A stretch of DNA of 64,000 nt, taken from the NCBI GenBank assembly GCA_946558465.1, contig CAMNTM010000002.1, forward strand, positions 248,001 to 312,000, given 5' to 3'. Each line of letters begins with the position of its first letter. The stretch's first letter is position 1. The stretch is from an uncultured Lachnospiraceae bacterium. Its GTDB lineage: Bacteria; Bacillota; Clostridia; Lachnospirales; Lachnospiraceae. The position numbers and the translations under genes are program-made. Under the pieces are notes generated by a model, which saw nothing but the letters and a program-made list of their open reading frames with translations, searched no databases and was not told the DNA's origin. Positions 48,660 through 58,054 of the stretch are shown one piece after another.

Positions 48660-49819
48660 TTACTCCTTCGTTTGTGTTTCCCTGTCATACTCGACTTGAA
48701 ATACAACGTAGTCTAAAAGATCGCTTAAATCAGATTCCAGGCAATCCCTATAGCTGTTTCGCATATTCTTAATACATATCTGTAAAATATTATCCAGGGC
48801 TTTTCCGTAGGACTTCCAGGCTTCTTCCTGGGTTTCTTCGTCCGTATACCCGTTTTCCCTGTCATATTCATCAAACGCGCTGCCTTCGTATGTTTCCCCC
48901 TGCCCGCCGCTTAAAAGTTCGCTTATATCTCTGATCTTCCCATTTACAGAAGCGTCTACTATTTCAGTGATCGCTTTAAATGTATTAACAATTTCTGCTA
49001 CGTCCAACTGTTCTATTTCTTCTTCCTCTATCCTGTCGTTAAAGACTGCCCTAATAACGGCAGAATACAGGTATAATAAGTCGTTTTCGTCTTCGGTTTT
49101 ACTCACCAACCCCATAAGCTTTATATATCTTCTGTAAGCGTATGTAGTGATTTTATAAAAGCGTTTCAGCCCGCCGCCGCACTCGATACAGCTATCTATT
49201 ATGCGCGTGAACTCAAATTTTTTTTTGCTTCTTCCGCCTGTTCACCCAGGCGTTTTATAATATTTGCGTTGATAAGTGCAAAATTAAAAATGATCTGTGA
49301 AACGTCCGTTAATTCTTCGTTTGCCGCTTCAAAAGAAAATTGATTATCATATATTTCTACAATCGCCGTAACCATACGGTCTAATTCTTTGTCTGTATAG
49401 GTCTGTTTTTCCGGCTTTACCAGGTCGTTATACACTTCCCTAAACGCCCTGTATTTCTTCCTTCCGATCTTCCCGCTTTCGTACTCCTTCCCGCCGATCG
49501 TAATTACATTCGTCTTTAAGGTTTTCGCTACCGCTTCCGCCTGTAAGTTCGTCTTATTCATTATTTCCGCGTTGATAAATGAGAAATTAAGAATAATGCT
49601 GCTGATCTCGTCTAAGCCTTCGTCCGCTTCATCAAAAGTAAATTGATTTCCGAAGACTAATACAATGGCTTCTACCATATTGTCTAAGTCTTCGTCGCTG
49701 AAAGTCTGCGCCGTCTGCTCTTTTCCTAACAGGCTTTCATATACAGCCGCAAACTTTCTATATTTTTCCCTTGTAATTTCTCCGCTTTCGTACTCTTTCC
49801 CGTTTAAGCTGATCTTCAT
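48660..49819 (-). CDS. Tail assembly chaperone GT, made by -1 frameshift
   Basis: A -1 shift in the A9 run at 49218-49226 leads into a frame that stays open through the apparent gap (FEFTRIIDSCIECGGG...) and enters the 151-residue frame ending at 48660, in phase with its internal MGLVSKTED. The result is a G-T fusion of about 386 residues, as in the lambda/HK97 group. The T part has acidic helices and no known motif. Whether T is also started alone from 49115 is unclear. Confidence 0.82.
49199..49819 (-). CDS. Tail assembly chaperone G, internally duplicated
   Basis: 206 residues made of two related halves: (residues 1-~100) SLNGKEYESGEITREKYRKF and (from ~105) TIGGKEYESGKIGRKKYRAF, each followed by a DNMVEAIVLVFGNQF-like or DRMVTAIVEIYDNQF-like block. 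Two G domains in tandem are uncommon; most G proteins have one. It coats the tape measure during assembly. Confidence 0.82.
   Translation of the reverse strand: MKISLNGKEYESGEITREKYRKFAAVYESLLGKEQTAQTFSDEDLDNMVEAIVLVFGNQFTFDEADEGLDEISSIILNFSFINAEIMNKTNLQAEAVAKTLKTNVITIGGKEYESGKIGRKKYRAFREVYNDLVKPEKQTYTDKELDRMVTAIVEIYDNQFSFEAANEELTDVSQIIFNFALINANIIKRLGEQAEEAKKNLSSRA
49218..49226 (-). promoter_or_regulatory. Frameshift site, nine A in the coding strand
   Basis: Codons GCA AAA AAA AAT give an A AAA AAA slippery heptamer 20-odd bases before the G stop. A -1 slip here enters the open frame of the T gene. Length and place match known G/GT sites. Confidence 0.85.
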
Positions 49820-49867
49820 GTTATCGCCCTTTCTCTGTTTAGGGTGTCAGAATATGACACCCCGCCT

Positions 49868-50542
49868 TTATGCTCCCGTTTCTCCCCCGGCTTCTTCCTT
49901 TTCGGGTACGGGCTTGTACTCCTGCACTTCCCCGAACCAGTCCGCTATAGCTTCCGCTGCCGTTGTGTGTTCCGCCAGCAAGTTACTTTCGTCTACGGTG
50001 ATTCCGTAAAGCTTCTTTCTTTCCCCGTCTATAATGTCTTCTTTCTTCCTTGCGTACATGGTAAACTTAAGCTTGATCGTCTGCGCCGTCTTCTTATCCT
50101 TTACCGTCTCGTAAGTTACGTCCGGGTGTTCCGCCTTCCCGCAATAGTACCAGTTAAATTCATACTTCCCGTTACCCTGCTTTGCCCGGAAGCCTAACGC
50201 AACTTCCTTAGCCTTGTCGCCTTCTGCTTTTACCATGAAGCCGAACTTATACAGCGTGTCGAAGATCAACGCATAATCGCCCGGCGTTATCCTGTTAACC
50301 TCAATTTCGATCTCTGTTTTTTCGTATGTCTCTACCGTATCTTCCACTTCATCATCGCTGTATGTGTATTCGACGCTAAAGGTATCCTTTACCGTCGCCG
50401 CCAGTGCCTTAGCCAGCCTTACCGGGACTTCCGCTTTATATACGTCTTCGTCGTTTGTTGTAACCTCTGCTACGCAAATATCGCGCAATCCTACTAAACG
50501 GCTGCGTACAATGGTTTTTTCATTTTCCTTTACTCTTGCCAT
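49868..50542 (-). CDS. Major tail tube protein (phi13-type)
   Basis: 224 residues from ATG at 50542; the longer frame starts before its own AAGGAG site, so the inner start is chosen. Beta-rich, with a KAEVPVRLAKALAATV segment and later YCGKAEHPDVTYETVKDKKT. An acidic C-terminus (about 195-224) ends it. Place between the connectors and G/GT supports tail tube. Confidence 0.82.
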   Translation of the reverse strand: MARVKENEKTIVRSRLVGLRDICVAEVTTNDEDVYKAEVPVRLAKALAATVKDTFSVEYTYSDDEVEDTVETYEKTEIEIEVNRITPGDYALIFDTLYKFGFMVKAEGDKAKEVALGFRAKQGNGKYEFNWYYCGKAEHPDVTYETVKDKKTAQTIKLKFTMYARKKEDIIDGERKKLYGITVDESNLLAEHTTAAEAIADWFGEVQEYKPVPEKEEAGGETGA

Positions 50543-50546
50543 TTTG

Positions 50547-50963
50547 TTAGTTATCTCCTTCCACATTCATAACAAAATAAAATCTTGCTGCTTTATGGTA
50601 GATTCCCGTTTCTTTTTCGTACTGGTCGTTACCTGTGAAATATGTAAAACCAGCATTCTTAAGCAACTGTTTAACCTTCTGCTTAAGCCTAAAACAGTCT
50701 TCTTTACTCCATATATCAACCTGTATGTAATATTCTTCGCTTTCGTTGGTATCTTCGCTAAAATCTGTATCTTCATCACTCATAAAGTAAAAAGTTATGT
50801 GTGTCTCGTTAATATCCTGGTTATACCAGCCTTCTTCCGTATGTATCCCTGTAATTCCTATTACTTCCGCTATAAATGCCGTTAAGTCCAGGTCTTCATT
50901 ATTCGGGTAAGCTTCTATGATCTGCTTAAGCTTCTCTTTTTCTTCTCCGCTTAATTTTGCCAT
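50547..50963 (-). CDS. Head-tail joining/tail terminator candidate
   Basis: 138 residues, mixed alpha/beta, with ITFYFMSDEDTDFSED and YYIQVDIWSKEDCFRLKQKV. Located between HK97 gp10-like and tail tube genes, as tail terminators are. Family not certain. Confidence 0.6.
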   Translation of the reverse strand: MAKLSGEEKEKLKQIIEAYPNNEDLDLTAFIAEVIGITGIHTEEGWYNQDINETHITFYFMSDEDTDFSEDTNESEEYYIQVDIWSKEDCFRLKQKVKQLLKNAGFTYFTGNDQYEKETGIYHKAARFYFVMNVEGDN

Positions 50964-50965
50964 GC

Positions 50966-51421
50966 TTAACCCCCTAACTTTTCCTTCAATACTCTTTCGT
51001 ATTCTTCTTCCGCAATACTCTTAAGCGCCGCGTAAGTCGGTTTAGCAGCGTCCAGCATAAAGCCTTTCGGCTTATGTATGCTTGTTCCCCATTCGTGAAA
51101 TTTCATGTAAAAGAAGGGGGATACGTCGCCCCTGTCCCAGCCTATCAGTTCCCCATAATTCCCGCTTTGCGTAGAAGCCTTCTTAGGTGCATTGTCCGCC
51201 GCGTGTTGCCCCGTCCTGCTGCCCTTTCTGCCCGACTTCATAGGGTTTTTACTGTATGCCTTCTTCCGTATCTGGCTTTTTGCTTCCTGCTGCCCGATCT
51301 CCCCGGCTCTTTTTACGATCTTCTTATTAAGCGCCTTTATTTCTGATTCCGTAGAAAGTTTTTCTATTTCCCGCTGTGTCTCATTAAGCCCCGTAAACTC
51401 CATTGTAATATTGAAACTCAT
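50966..51421 (-). CDS. HK97 gp10-like head-tail joining protein
   Basis: 151 residues, basic. Fits HK97-gp10: LNETQREIEKLSTESE, a Lys-rich middle, FFYMKFHEWGTSIHKPKGFM. Just overlaps the previous gene by 4 bases. Part of the neck. Confidence 0.85.
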   Translation of the reverse strand: MSFNITMEFTGLNETQREIEKLSTESEIKALNKKIVKRAGEIGQQEAKSQIRKKAYSKNPMKSGRKGSRTGQHAADNAPKKASTQSGNYGELIGWDRGDVSPFFYMKFHEWGTSIHKPKGFMLDAAKPTYAALKSIAEEEYERVLKEKLGG

Positions 51422-51723
51422 ATAATTTCCTGTGCCTTTAACACTATCTTTCTGCGCTCATACTTCCCGTAGTCTACATTGATAATGTTAAACAGCCTTT
51501 CGCCCCATTTTACGCGGTATTCCTTTGTATTAAGGGCTTCCAGCTTGCCACAAAACCGGGTTTCAAAGTTAAGCACGTTTTCTAACTTCGCTTCCAGGGC
51601 TTCATACAGTTCTTTTCCGTACAGGCTTTTTACATCACACCAGCACTTAAAATAGTCTTCCCAGGTTTCTACAGGTCGCCCCTTTTCTACGGTCTTCTTC
51701 CGTTTCTGAATCATTAAATACAT
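51418..51723 (-). CDS. Head closure / SPP1 gp16-like adaptor
   Basis: 101 residues, beta-rich; WEDYFKCWCDVKSLYGKELYE and ETRFCGKLEALNTKEYRVKWG match small head-closure proteins. 4-base overlap with gp10. Plugs the portal after packaging. Confidence 0.78.
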   Translation of the reverse strand: MYLMIQKRKKTVEKGRPVETWEDYFKCWCDVKSLYGKELYEALEAKLENVLNFETRFCGKLEALNTKEYRVKWGERLFNIINVDYGKYERRKIVLKAQEII

Positions 51724-51728
51724 ACGCC

Positions 51729-52049
51729 CTACCCCACATTCGCCAGCTTGTCTAATATGGTTTTCGTGATACTGTCCGTTTTGGTATTAACCCGGACTGT
51801 CGTAGCCCTCACTTCGTACATATCGCTAATGATCTTCTTTTGAAGCAGGGCGGCAATTCTCCGCCCTTTTTCGTAGTCTTCGTCGCTTTCATAATTTGCC
51901 CTGTCTTTATAGCCAGTCCCTACGCAACTGTCTATATAGGCTTCCGCTGTCAATATAAGCCCTTCTATTTCTTCGTCGTCTTCATCATAGCTTACCCGTA
52001 AATAGTCCTTCGCCTGTTGAAGCGTCAGTATTTCTTTTTCTTCCGCCAT
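51729..52049 (-). CDS. Head-tail connector, gp6-like
   Basis: 106 residues, all helical: LTLQQAKDYLRVSYDEDDEEIEGLILTAEAYID is the typical opening of Phage_connect_1. It forms a ring below the portal. Confidence 0.85.
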   Translation of the reverse strand: MAEEKEILTLQQAKDYLRVSYDEDDEEIEGLILTAEAYIDSCVGTGYKDRANYESDEDYEKGRRIAALLQKKIISDMYEVRATTVRVNTKTDSITKTILDKLANVG

Positions 52050-52072
52050 ATTTTCACCCCTTCCGGGACTTA

Positions 52073-53182
52073 TTAAGCAGCGGGCTTAAACTCTACTTTG
52101 AAGTCCGCCCGGTCGTCCAGCTTTTCACAGTCAAAGCGTTCCTGCACCTTTAAAGCCAGTTCGTCCGATTCAAAGAATACGGACTTGTCCGTAGATACGG
52201 TATAGCCCTTTCTTTCAAAGAACTTAACCAGGGCGTACAGGTTCACCACGTAAAAGACTACCGCCCCTTCTTCTGCTGCTGTGATCGCTTCATCACTCAA
52301 CGTAATAAGCCGCTTATTCTGAAAATAGTCCTTGTCGTTTACCGTCTTCACTAATTCCAGGTTGCGCCCGTTTTTATCTTCCTGGGACTGCAAGTACACA
52401 TAGCCGGAAAGATTAGTAATTACGATCGTCCGGGCGCGAAGCGTCGGTAATACGCCGTCAATAACCCTTTTCACTCCGCGCCAGTCGGTAACGCCCGCCG
52501 ACTTGTCAACTGCTGCCGCTTCCACGATCTGTAAAATTTCGTCGTTTTCACTGTTTACGCCAGCTTCCGCAAAGTCCGGCTTAATAACGTCCTGGACGAT
52601 ATTTACGGCTTCGTCTTCCTGTAAATCGTTTGCGATCGGTACAAGTGCGCCGTAATTCTCGATATTGTAAGAAATATCTTCCGTATTTGCCGCTTCCCCG
52701 CTTAACTTTGTACCCGATTTGTACTTAGTAAGCTTCTTCCCGCCGATCTTTGCAAAAGGCATTTTCCCATGATTAGAAGTAGCCCTTACAATGTGACAAT
52801 GTTCCTTAAGGCTGGGGAAGCCTTCGCGCAATACCTGTATATCGTTTACGAACTGTTCCGGCAGAATTGCGGCGTTATTGTCAATATTCACCGCCGCGCG
52901 TTCTTCATCTGTAAGCGCCCCCGCACCCTTAAGCGCATATTTTACCGCTGCGCGTAACTCGCTTACTGCTGCCGTTGCCCGCTTTTCCCCCTTCTTTTCC
53001 CGCTGCGCCCTTAATTCCTGGGCTTCTTCGTCGTCTTCTGCTTCTCTGATCGCTAAAAGCTTCTGCAATTTCCTTTTTTCCTCTAAGGCAGCTTCCGCCT
53101 TGTCCGCGTCCCGGCTTTCCAAATAGCCGTTAATTTCCTCTGTCTTCTTTCCGATTAACTCCCGTAACTCCTGTACTGTCAT
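52073..53182 (-). CDS. Major capsid protein, HK97 fold
   Basis: 369 residues. N-terminal coiled-coil delta domain (about 1-80) serves as scaffold and is cut by the protease encoded upstream. Then E-loop and spine: INIDNNAAILPEQFVNDI, SGEAANTEDISYNIENYGALVPIANDL. P-domain strand follows. Encodes the shell. Confidence 0.93.
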   Translation of the reverse strand: MTVQELRELIGKKTEEINGYLESRDADKAEAALEEKRKLQKLLAIREAEDDEEAQELRAQREKKGEKRATAAVSELRAAVKYALKGAGALTDEERAAVNIDNNAAILPEQFVNDIQVLREGFPSLKEHCHIVRATSNHGKMPFAKIGGKKLTKYKSGTKLSGEAANTEDISYNIENYGALVPIANDLQEDEAVNIVQDVIKPDFAEAGVNSENDEILQIVEAAAVDKSAGVTDWRGVKRVIDGVLPTLRARTIVITNLSGYVYLQSQEDKNGRNLELVKTVNDKDYFQNKRLITLSDEAITAAEEGAVVFYVVNLYALVKFFERKGYTVSTDKSVFFESDELALKVQERFDCEKLDDRADFKVEFKPAA

Positions 53183-53186
53183 GCTC

Positions 53187-53864
53187 TTAATTCTCCTTTT
53201 TGTTTTCTTCTGCGATCTCTAAAAGTCTCGCTTCTAACTTAAGCTTTTCTATCCTGCTTTCCTCTTTTGCTTCTTCTTTCACCCTCTCAAAGCTTCTACA
53301 GCTTATTTCCGAACTGTCATAAGCCGGAAATGTGCAAGGGCTTACTTCTAATAACTCCGCCTTTACTACGCTTCTTTTGTAAATCTGTTCGCCTTCGTGT
53401 TCTACCTTACTCCACCTGTCTTCCTGGCAGATAAAGCCGAAGCTGCTACCGTCAACGTCCCCACGCCTTACGCTTTCCCTTACGTCATTTCCCCAGGTAT
53501 TGTTAGGTAAGTCTATGTCATAGGCTAACCCGCTTTTGTCTTCCTGGTTAAAGCGTAGCGTGTCCGTTTTCGTGCTTCCTAACGGTCTTCCTGTGTCGTG
53601 ATTCCATAAGGCTTTAATTTCCTTCCCTGCTTCTTTGCTGCTGTTCAAGCTTTCATCAAAGCAGCCCGCCGCGATTTCTTCTAAGTACCTGTCGCCCCAG
53701 CGGTCTACAATCAACACAGGCGTATTATACTTAACGGCATATCCGCCGATCGTATTGCTTCCTTCCCCTTCTGCTGCTTTTCTGACTTCTAAAGTTGTCT
53801 GCTGATACGCTGCATAGTTCCGGCGTTCCAGTTTCTCACCGTCCTTCTTTTCAGTCGTCGGCAT
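53187..53864 (-). CDS. HK97-type prohead protease
   Basis: 225 residues, U35 family. GYAVKYNTPVL, WNHDTGRPLGSTKTDTL (catalytic His) and then VRRGDVDGSSFGF (Ser) match the protease; the third residue is in KAELLEVSPCTFPAY. It cuts the capsid delta domain. Long charged C-terminal helix. Confidence 0.92.
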   Translation of the reverse strand: MPTTEKKDGEKLERRNYAAYQQTTLEVRKAAEGEGSNTIGGYAVKYNTPVLIVDRWGDRYLEEIAAGCFDESLNSSKEAGKEIKALWNHDTGRPLGSTKTDTLRFNQEDKSGLAYDIDLPNNTWGNDVRESVRRGDVDGSSFGFICQEDRWSKVEHEGEQIYKRSVVKAELLEVSPCTFPAYDSSEISCRSFERVKEEAKEESRIEKLKLEARLLEIAEENKKEN

Positions 53865-55086
53865 TTCCCGCGCCCCCTTTCGTATCTTTTCCTAAGTCTT
53901 TCAGCTTCAAAACTCCGGCATTAACTATAAGGTCGTCGCCGTCCGGCGTTGTCTGCCGCCCAAGTTCTAACCTGGCTTCATTCGGCTTAATAATTCCGCC
54001 CGCCACATACCCGCATAATATTTTTTGCTGTACTTCCGGCGAACTCCTTAAAATAACATTTGTGTTATGCCTTGCTTTGTATCCTGCTGCCCTTTTTTCT
54101 TTTGTTAATAAGCTCCATGTAACTTCCTGCTCTATCGCTTCGTATATGATTAGCAGCGTATCAACCAAAAAGCTTAACTGCTGCTGCTCTAAAGAATTGT
54201 TATTTGTGTCCTTAAGGTCGTTTAGCTGGTACATTTTAATACCGAAAAGCGCCGCGATCTGACTTATTGACATTCTTCTTATCTGTTCGTACTGTGCGTC
54301 TGCCAGGGATAAATTAACAGGCTGTACGCTGAATCCTGCCGGGACTGTAAAAATGCGCTTCCCCTTGCTGTAAAGCCTTGAAAACTTATCTTGTATTTTC
54401 CTTAGTTCTTTTTCTTCCTTTATGTCGGAAGTAAGCTGTACTACCATTTTGTTAGTTAACCCATTATCAAAAAGCGCATTTAAGTAATTTTGTGCTTTTA
54501 TCTGTCCTTCGATCGTGCTTTTTACGATCTCCCTTACTGGCTTCGTGTTCATGCCGTCCATTGTGAAGCCTTTAAATATAAGCAAGTCCTCATAAAATCC
54601 GCTTTCGCTTATGCTGCTTCCCGTTACCCTGTAATCAATCAAAACCTTGTTTCTAAGCTTTGATCTTAACAAGCCCGCGTCGTCTATGGTTATCCCTTCT
54701 ATGGTACAGGGGTACAGCGCCAGTATTTCCCCCTTCCTTCCATACTGCTTTACAGCGGCGCTTATTCCTTCGTGCTGTCTGGTTGCTTCTATCGCCTTCC
54801 AAAAGTCTACCGCCGTCATATAAGGATTAGGACGCAAGCTTAACAGTTCATATAACGGGTCTTCCTTCGCCCTTCTCTGCCCCGTTTCCGTTTCCTGCAC
54901 CAAATAAAGCGGCGTTTTCGCTACTGCTTCCGATAACTTTTTGATACAGGTAAAGTAAGTTGCTTCCCGCATAGCTGCCGCTGGCTGATCTGATTCTATT
55001 CCGAACACTTTTAAAAATAGTTTTTCTTCGTCCGTAAGCTGAATTGTGTCCGCTTCTTCCCGTTTTTCCAAAAAATCTAAAAACAT
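53851..55086 (-). CDS. Portal protein, HK97 type
   Basis: 411 residues. ATYFTCIKKLSEAVAKTPLYL, then LSLRPNPYMTAVDFWKAIEA and LADAQYEQIRRMSISQIAALFGIKMYQL are diagnostic portal parts. Ring for DNA passage. Overlaps the protease gene by 14 bases. Confidence 0.93.
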   Translation of the reverse strand: MFLDFLEKREEADTIQLTDEEKLFLKVFGIESDQPAAAMREATYFTCIKKLSEAVAKTPLYLVQETETGQRRAKEDPLYELLSLRPNPYMTAVDFWKAIEATRQHEGISAAVKQYGRKGEILALYPCTIEGITIDDAGLLRSKLRNKVLIDYRVTGSSISESGFYEDLLIFKGFTMDGMNTKPVREIVKSTIEGQIKAQNYLNALFDNGLTNKMVVQLTSDIKEEKELRKIQDKFSRLYSKGKRIFTVPAGFSVQPVNLSLADAQYEQIRRMSISQIAALFGIKMYQLNDLKDTNNNSLEQQQLSFLVDTLLIIYEAIEQEVTWSLLTKEKRAAGYKARHNTNVILRSSPEVQQKILCGYVAGGIIKPNEARLELGRQTTPDGDDLIVNAGVLKLKDLGKDTKGGAGNADD

Positions 55087-55268
55087 TATTTTTTACCACT
55101 CCTAACCAGCATTACCGCCGCCGCTAACAGTTCCGCACTTAACAGATATAGCCCCGCGTGTCTGTTAATATCGTATGTAACAGCAAACGCAATAACCAGG
55201 GCTGCTATTAAGATCACGTCCGCAATTATCAACCGTAAATTTTTTATTTTCTTTATCTTCTTAAGCAT
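55086..55268 (-). CDS. Small membrane protein between terminase and portal
   Basis: 60 residues: Lys-rich start, then two hydrophobic segments (11-31, 37-54). Frequently present at this spot in Clostridial phages; role unknown. Confidence 0.65.
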   Translation of the reverse strand: MLKKIKKIKNLRLIIADVILIAALVIAFAVTYDINRHAGLYLLSAELLAAAVMLVRSGKK

Positions 55269-55277
55269 TTTTACCCC

Positions 55278-56897
55278 TTACATAGCGTCCAGGTATTCCA
55301 CCGGGTTATAATGTTCTATACCGTTTTCTTCGATACACAGCAGCAGCCCCATAAGCATAGCAATAATACCGTCGATCTTAAATTTAGATTTCTTCTTGCT
55401 GTATTTTACGCCTAACATTTCGTCATAGACTGCTATACAGTTTTTCGCCATAAATCTAAAACACTCATTTTCTGCTATAATCAGTCTTTCATCTACTAAC
55501 AGGTTTTCAAAATCGTTAATAACCTGTGTCATGGTTTTAGTCCCCTGCCCCAACGGTATAACGTCCCAGCGTTCTTCTAATCGGTTTATGATCGTCTGGC
55601 TTCCCCATTGGTCGAAGCCTATTTGTTCTATCCTGTATTCTTCGTCTAATTCCGTCGCATGGTCTAAAAACCTTTCAAAATTTATGTATTTTCCGTCCAG
55701 GGCTATTAAATCGCCCTTCTTTATCCAGTATTCATAAGGGTTATTGTCCTTATGCTGCCTGTATGCTACGGTTTCCTTCGGCGTATACAGATACGGGACT
55801 ACAATAAAGCGCCCTGTAGTTTCTTCATAGAATACCAATACAAAGCCTGTAATATCGTTCTTACTGGATAAATCTAAGCCGCCCCAGCATTTCCAGCCCT
55901 TTAGGTCTTCCGGGTTTACTTTCTTCGTGCATAAGTCCCACAAGTCCATATTGATCGCGCCTTGTTCATGGTCTAGCGCTACGTGCTGGTTAAGAAACAT
56001 TCGGCGGAACATATTTTCTTGAAGCGGCATTAGCCTTATACGCTTCGCATAGTTCGCCAGGTCTTCCAGTTTCCTAAATATCCCTAAAGCCGGGTTAGAC
56101 TTATACCACTGTTCTTCATCTTCTACGTTACATTCCTTGTCTGCTTCGTATATCCTGTAATAAAAGCTGGGGTCGTCCATTTCTCCGGCTTCTATTTTCT
56201 TCGCCATTGTATAAAGTTGCATTTCGGGGTTAGCCGGGTCTTCTCCGCTGGAAGCCGTCGTAATCGTCATAATTAACGGTTCGTCCCATGCGCCTTGCCC
56301 CGTCCTAAGCTTCCCGTACATTTCGTCGTTTTTTGCCTGGTGTATTTCGTCCAGTACCGCTACATAATCGTTAAAACTGTCCGCGTTATCAGCGTCGGAA
56401 GAAAGAACCATAAGCTTATTACCGTTATCTTTCCTTACGATCGTTTTTGTACTGCTGGTAATTTTGCAATAACGCCGCAAAGTCTTATTTGTCTTTATAA
56501 AGTGTTCGACTGTCGCGTATAACTCCCCGGCTTGCTTCGTCGTATTTGCCGTTAAAATAAAAAGTGCGCCGAAGATATGACGTTGACAGAAAAACAAATA
56601 CACTACAATGATCGCCGCTAAAAATGACTTCCCATTTTTACGCGGTATGTTAATATGTGCTTCTCTATGTTTCCGCTTGCCGTCGCTTCTCCGCCTTACG
56701 CAAAGAATCTCCGTCACTATTTCAAACTGAAATTCTAATAGATCAAACTTACGGCTTGCCCCTCTGTCATTTGTCAACTTCGACACAAAGTTAAATATCT
56801 TTTCCGCTTCTTCTACGTCGTAATAATATTCCTCTGTATCCCACTTCTTTTGTAACTTCTCCAACCAGGAAGCTAATAGCAGTTCCTTTTTAATCAT
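55278..56897 (-). CDS. terL: Terminase large subunit, HK97-like
   Basis: 539 residues. Walker A-like INIPRKNGKS (about 82-91), Walker B YVAVLDEIHQAK (about 178-189), coupling segment MTITTASS, and the nuclease Asp in WGGLDLSSKNDITG near 344, plus FDQWGS downstream. ATP-driven packaging and DNA cutting. Confidence 0.95.
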   Translation of the reverse strand: MIKKELLLASWLEKLQKKWDTEEYYYDVEEAEKIFNFVSKLTNDRGASRKFDLLEFQFEIVTEILCVRRRSDGKRKHREAHINIPRKNGKSFLAAIIVVYLFFCQRHIFGALFILTANTTKQAGELYATVEHFIKTNKTLRRYCKITSSTKTIVRKDNGNKLMVLSSDADNADSFNDYVAVLDEIHQAKNDEMYGKLRTGQGAWDEPLIMTITTASSGEDPANPEMQLYTMAKKIEAGEMDDPSFYYRIYEADKECNVEDEEQWYKSNPALGIFRKLEDLANYAKRIRLMPLQENMFRRMFLNQHVALDHEQGAINMDLWDLCTKKVNPEDLKGWKCWGGLDLSSKNDITGFVLVFYEETTGRFIVVPYLYTPKETVAYRQHKDNNPYEYWIKKGDLIALDGKYINFERFLDHATELDEEYRIEQIGFDQWGSQTIINRLEERWDVIPLGQGTKTMTQVINDFENLLVDERLIIAENECFRFMAKNCIAVYDEMLGVKYSKKKSKFKIDGIIAMLMGLLLCIEENGIEHYNPVEYLDAM

Positions 56898-57303
56898 GCG
56901 CTATCATTCCGTCTAATTCCGGGTCTATACCGCTGTCCGCTGTACTCCCGTTTTCCTTCATGCGCTGCCGCGCCGCTGGCGTTAAGCCTAATTCCTTCGC
57001 CCAGGCTCTTAACTCCGCCTGTGCCTTGTTTGCTATACTTACTTCCGGTCGTTGCTGTTCGTATCCGTTATCCCCCACTTCCATACTGTAGCCTTTTTTG
57101 TCTATGATCTGTTCGCACCGCTGCCACTTCGCATAGTTGATACAGTATGCTTCCAAAGCCTTAAGGTCTTTGTCTGTAAATTCTTTCCCTTCTTCTGCAA
57201 AAATCTTAGCCACCCTTCGCCACTCTTTTTTAGCAACGTCATTTAACCACTTCGGGCAGGGCTTAGGCTTGTTTTTCTCTTTCTCTTTTTCATCTTTTGC
57301 CAT
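56890..57303 (-). CDS. terS: Terminase small subunit, P27 family
   Basis: 137 residues, Lys/Glu-rich start, then PKWLNDVAKKEWRRVAKIFAEEG and LEAYCINYAKWQRCEQIIDKKG, marks of P27. It recognises packaging DNA for the large subunit; 8-base overlap with terL. Confidence 0.92.
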   Translation of the reverse strand: MAKDEKEKEKNKPKPCPKWLNDVAKKEWRRVAKIFAEEGKEFTDKDLKALEAYCINYAKWQRCEQIIDKKGYSMEVGDNGYEQQRPEVSIANKAQAELRAWAKELGLTPAARQRMKENGSTADSGIDPELDGMIAHD

Positions 57304-57397
57304 ATCTCCACCTTCCTTAACCCCCCCTATAGCAAAAATCGGCTTATTTTTTCACGCCGACTTGAACTCGGGACTTTTTAAAATTGCTTTTAAACTT

Positions 57398-57862
57398 TTA
57401 TATCCCCCCGTCAAGAACAAAATCCCTATAGAAGCGTTCCAACATAGCGTACAAAATCTTTTGCATTTTCTTTTTAGCCTTATAGCTTCGTTCATACTCT
57501 GTATGTATGCGTCTATGGTTCGCTTCGCTTACCCCTATGACGTTTGCCGCGTCCAGCCGCCGCGCCCAGGCTTCCGTTATCTCTTGTATGTGGTGATAGT
57601 TCTCCGCTGCTACGATCTTTCCCGTAGTGTAGTATTCGTATATATCTATTCCTAATTGTTCCGCTGCCCTTGCTGCTCTGAATAGTTCCCAGGCTTTGCT
57701 ATTATAAAACTGCTGCCGCCTGGCTTCTTCTTCGTCCTTCATGCGCCGCCGCTTGTACTCCCTGTACTTCTCCCGGTCTGTGTTCCTGTGCTTCTCACAG
57801 TACTTAACCCCGGCTTCTATAACTTTGTGGCAGCCCGGATAACTGCATAACTTCTTTAACAT
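57398..57862 (-). CDS. HNH-like endonuclease near the packaging site
   Basis: 154 residues. N-terminal zinc Cys/His (CSYPGCHK, then CEKHRN), a charged linker, FYNSKAWELFRAARA, then AENYHHIQEITEAW and SEANHRRIHTEY holding the HNH. These nucleases beside terS help cos cleavage in HK97-like phages. Confidence 0.85.
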   Translation of the reverse strand: MLKKLCSYPGCHKVIEAGVKYCEKHRNTDREKYREYKRRRMKDEEEARRQQFYNSKAWELFRAARAAEQLGIDIYEYYTTGKIVAAENYHHIQEITEAWARRLDAANVIGVSEANHRRIHTEYERSYKAKKKMQKILYAMLERFYRDFVLDGGI

Positions 57863-57927
57863 TTGCTTTCCTTCTTTCTTGACGCGCCGCCCTGTGTTTC
57901 ATGCGACGCGCGGAAGTTTAGGAATAA

Positions 57928-57978
57928 ACAAAAAAGAAGAACTAGGCAAGGGGATAGTTACCCTTACCTGGTTCTTCT
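57928..57978 (-). terminator. Terminator between the early genes and the packaging operon
   Basis: 18-bp stem with two G-U pairs (57935-57952 with 57961-57978), 8-base loop, then T6 on the minus strand. The rest of the 190-base gap (57863-58054) would hold the late promoter, not clearly identified. Confidence 0.82.
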
Positions 57979-58054
57979 CTTGTTCATGCCTTAATACTAC
58001 CATAAAGTTTTTAATGTTTCAATTACTTTTTTATGAGATTGCATAATACTTTCT

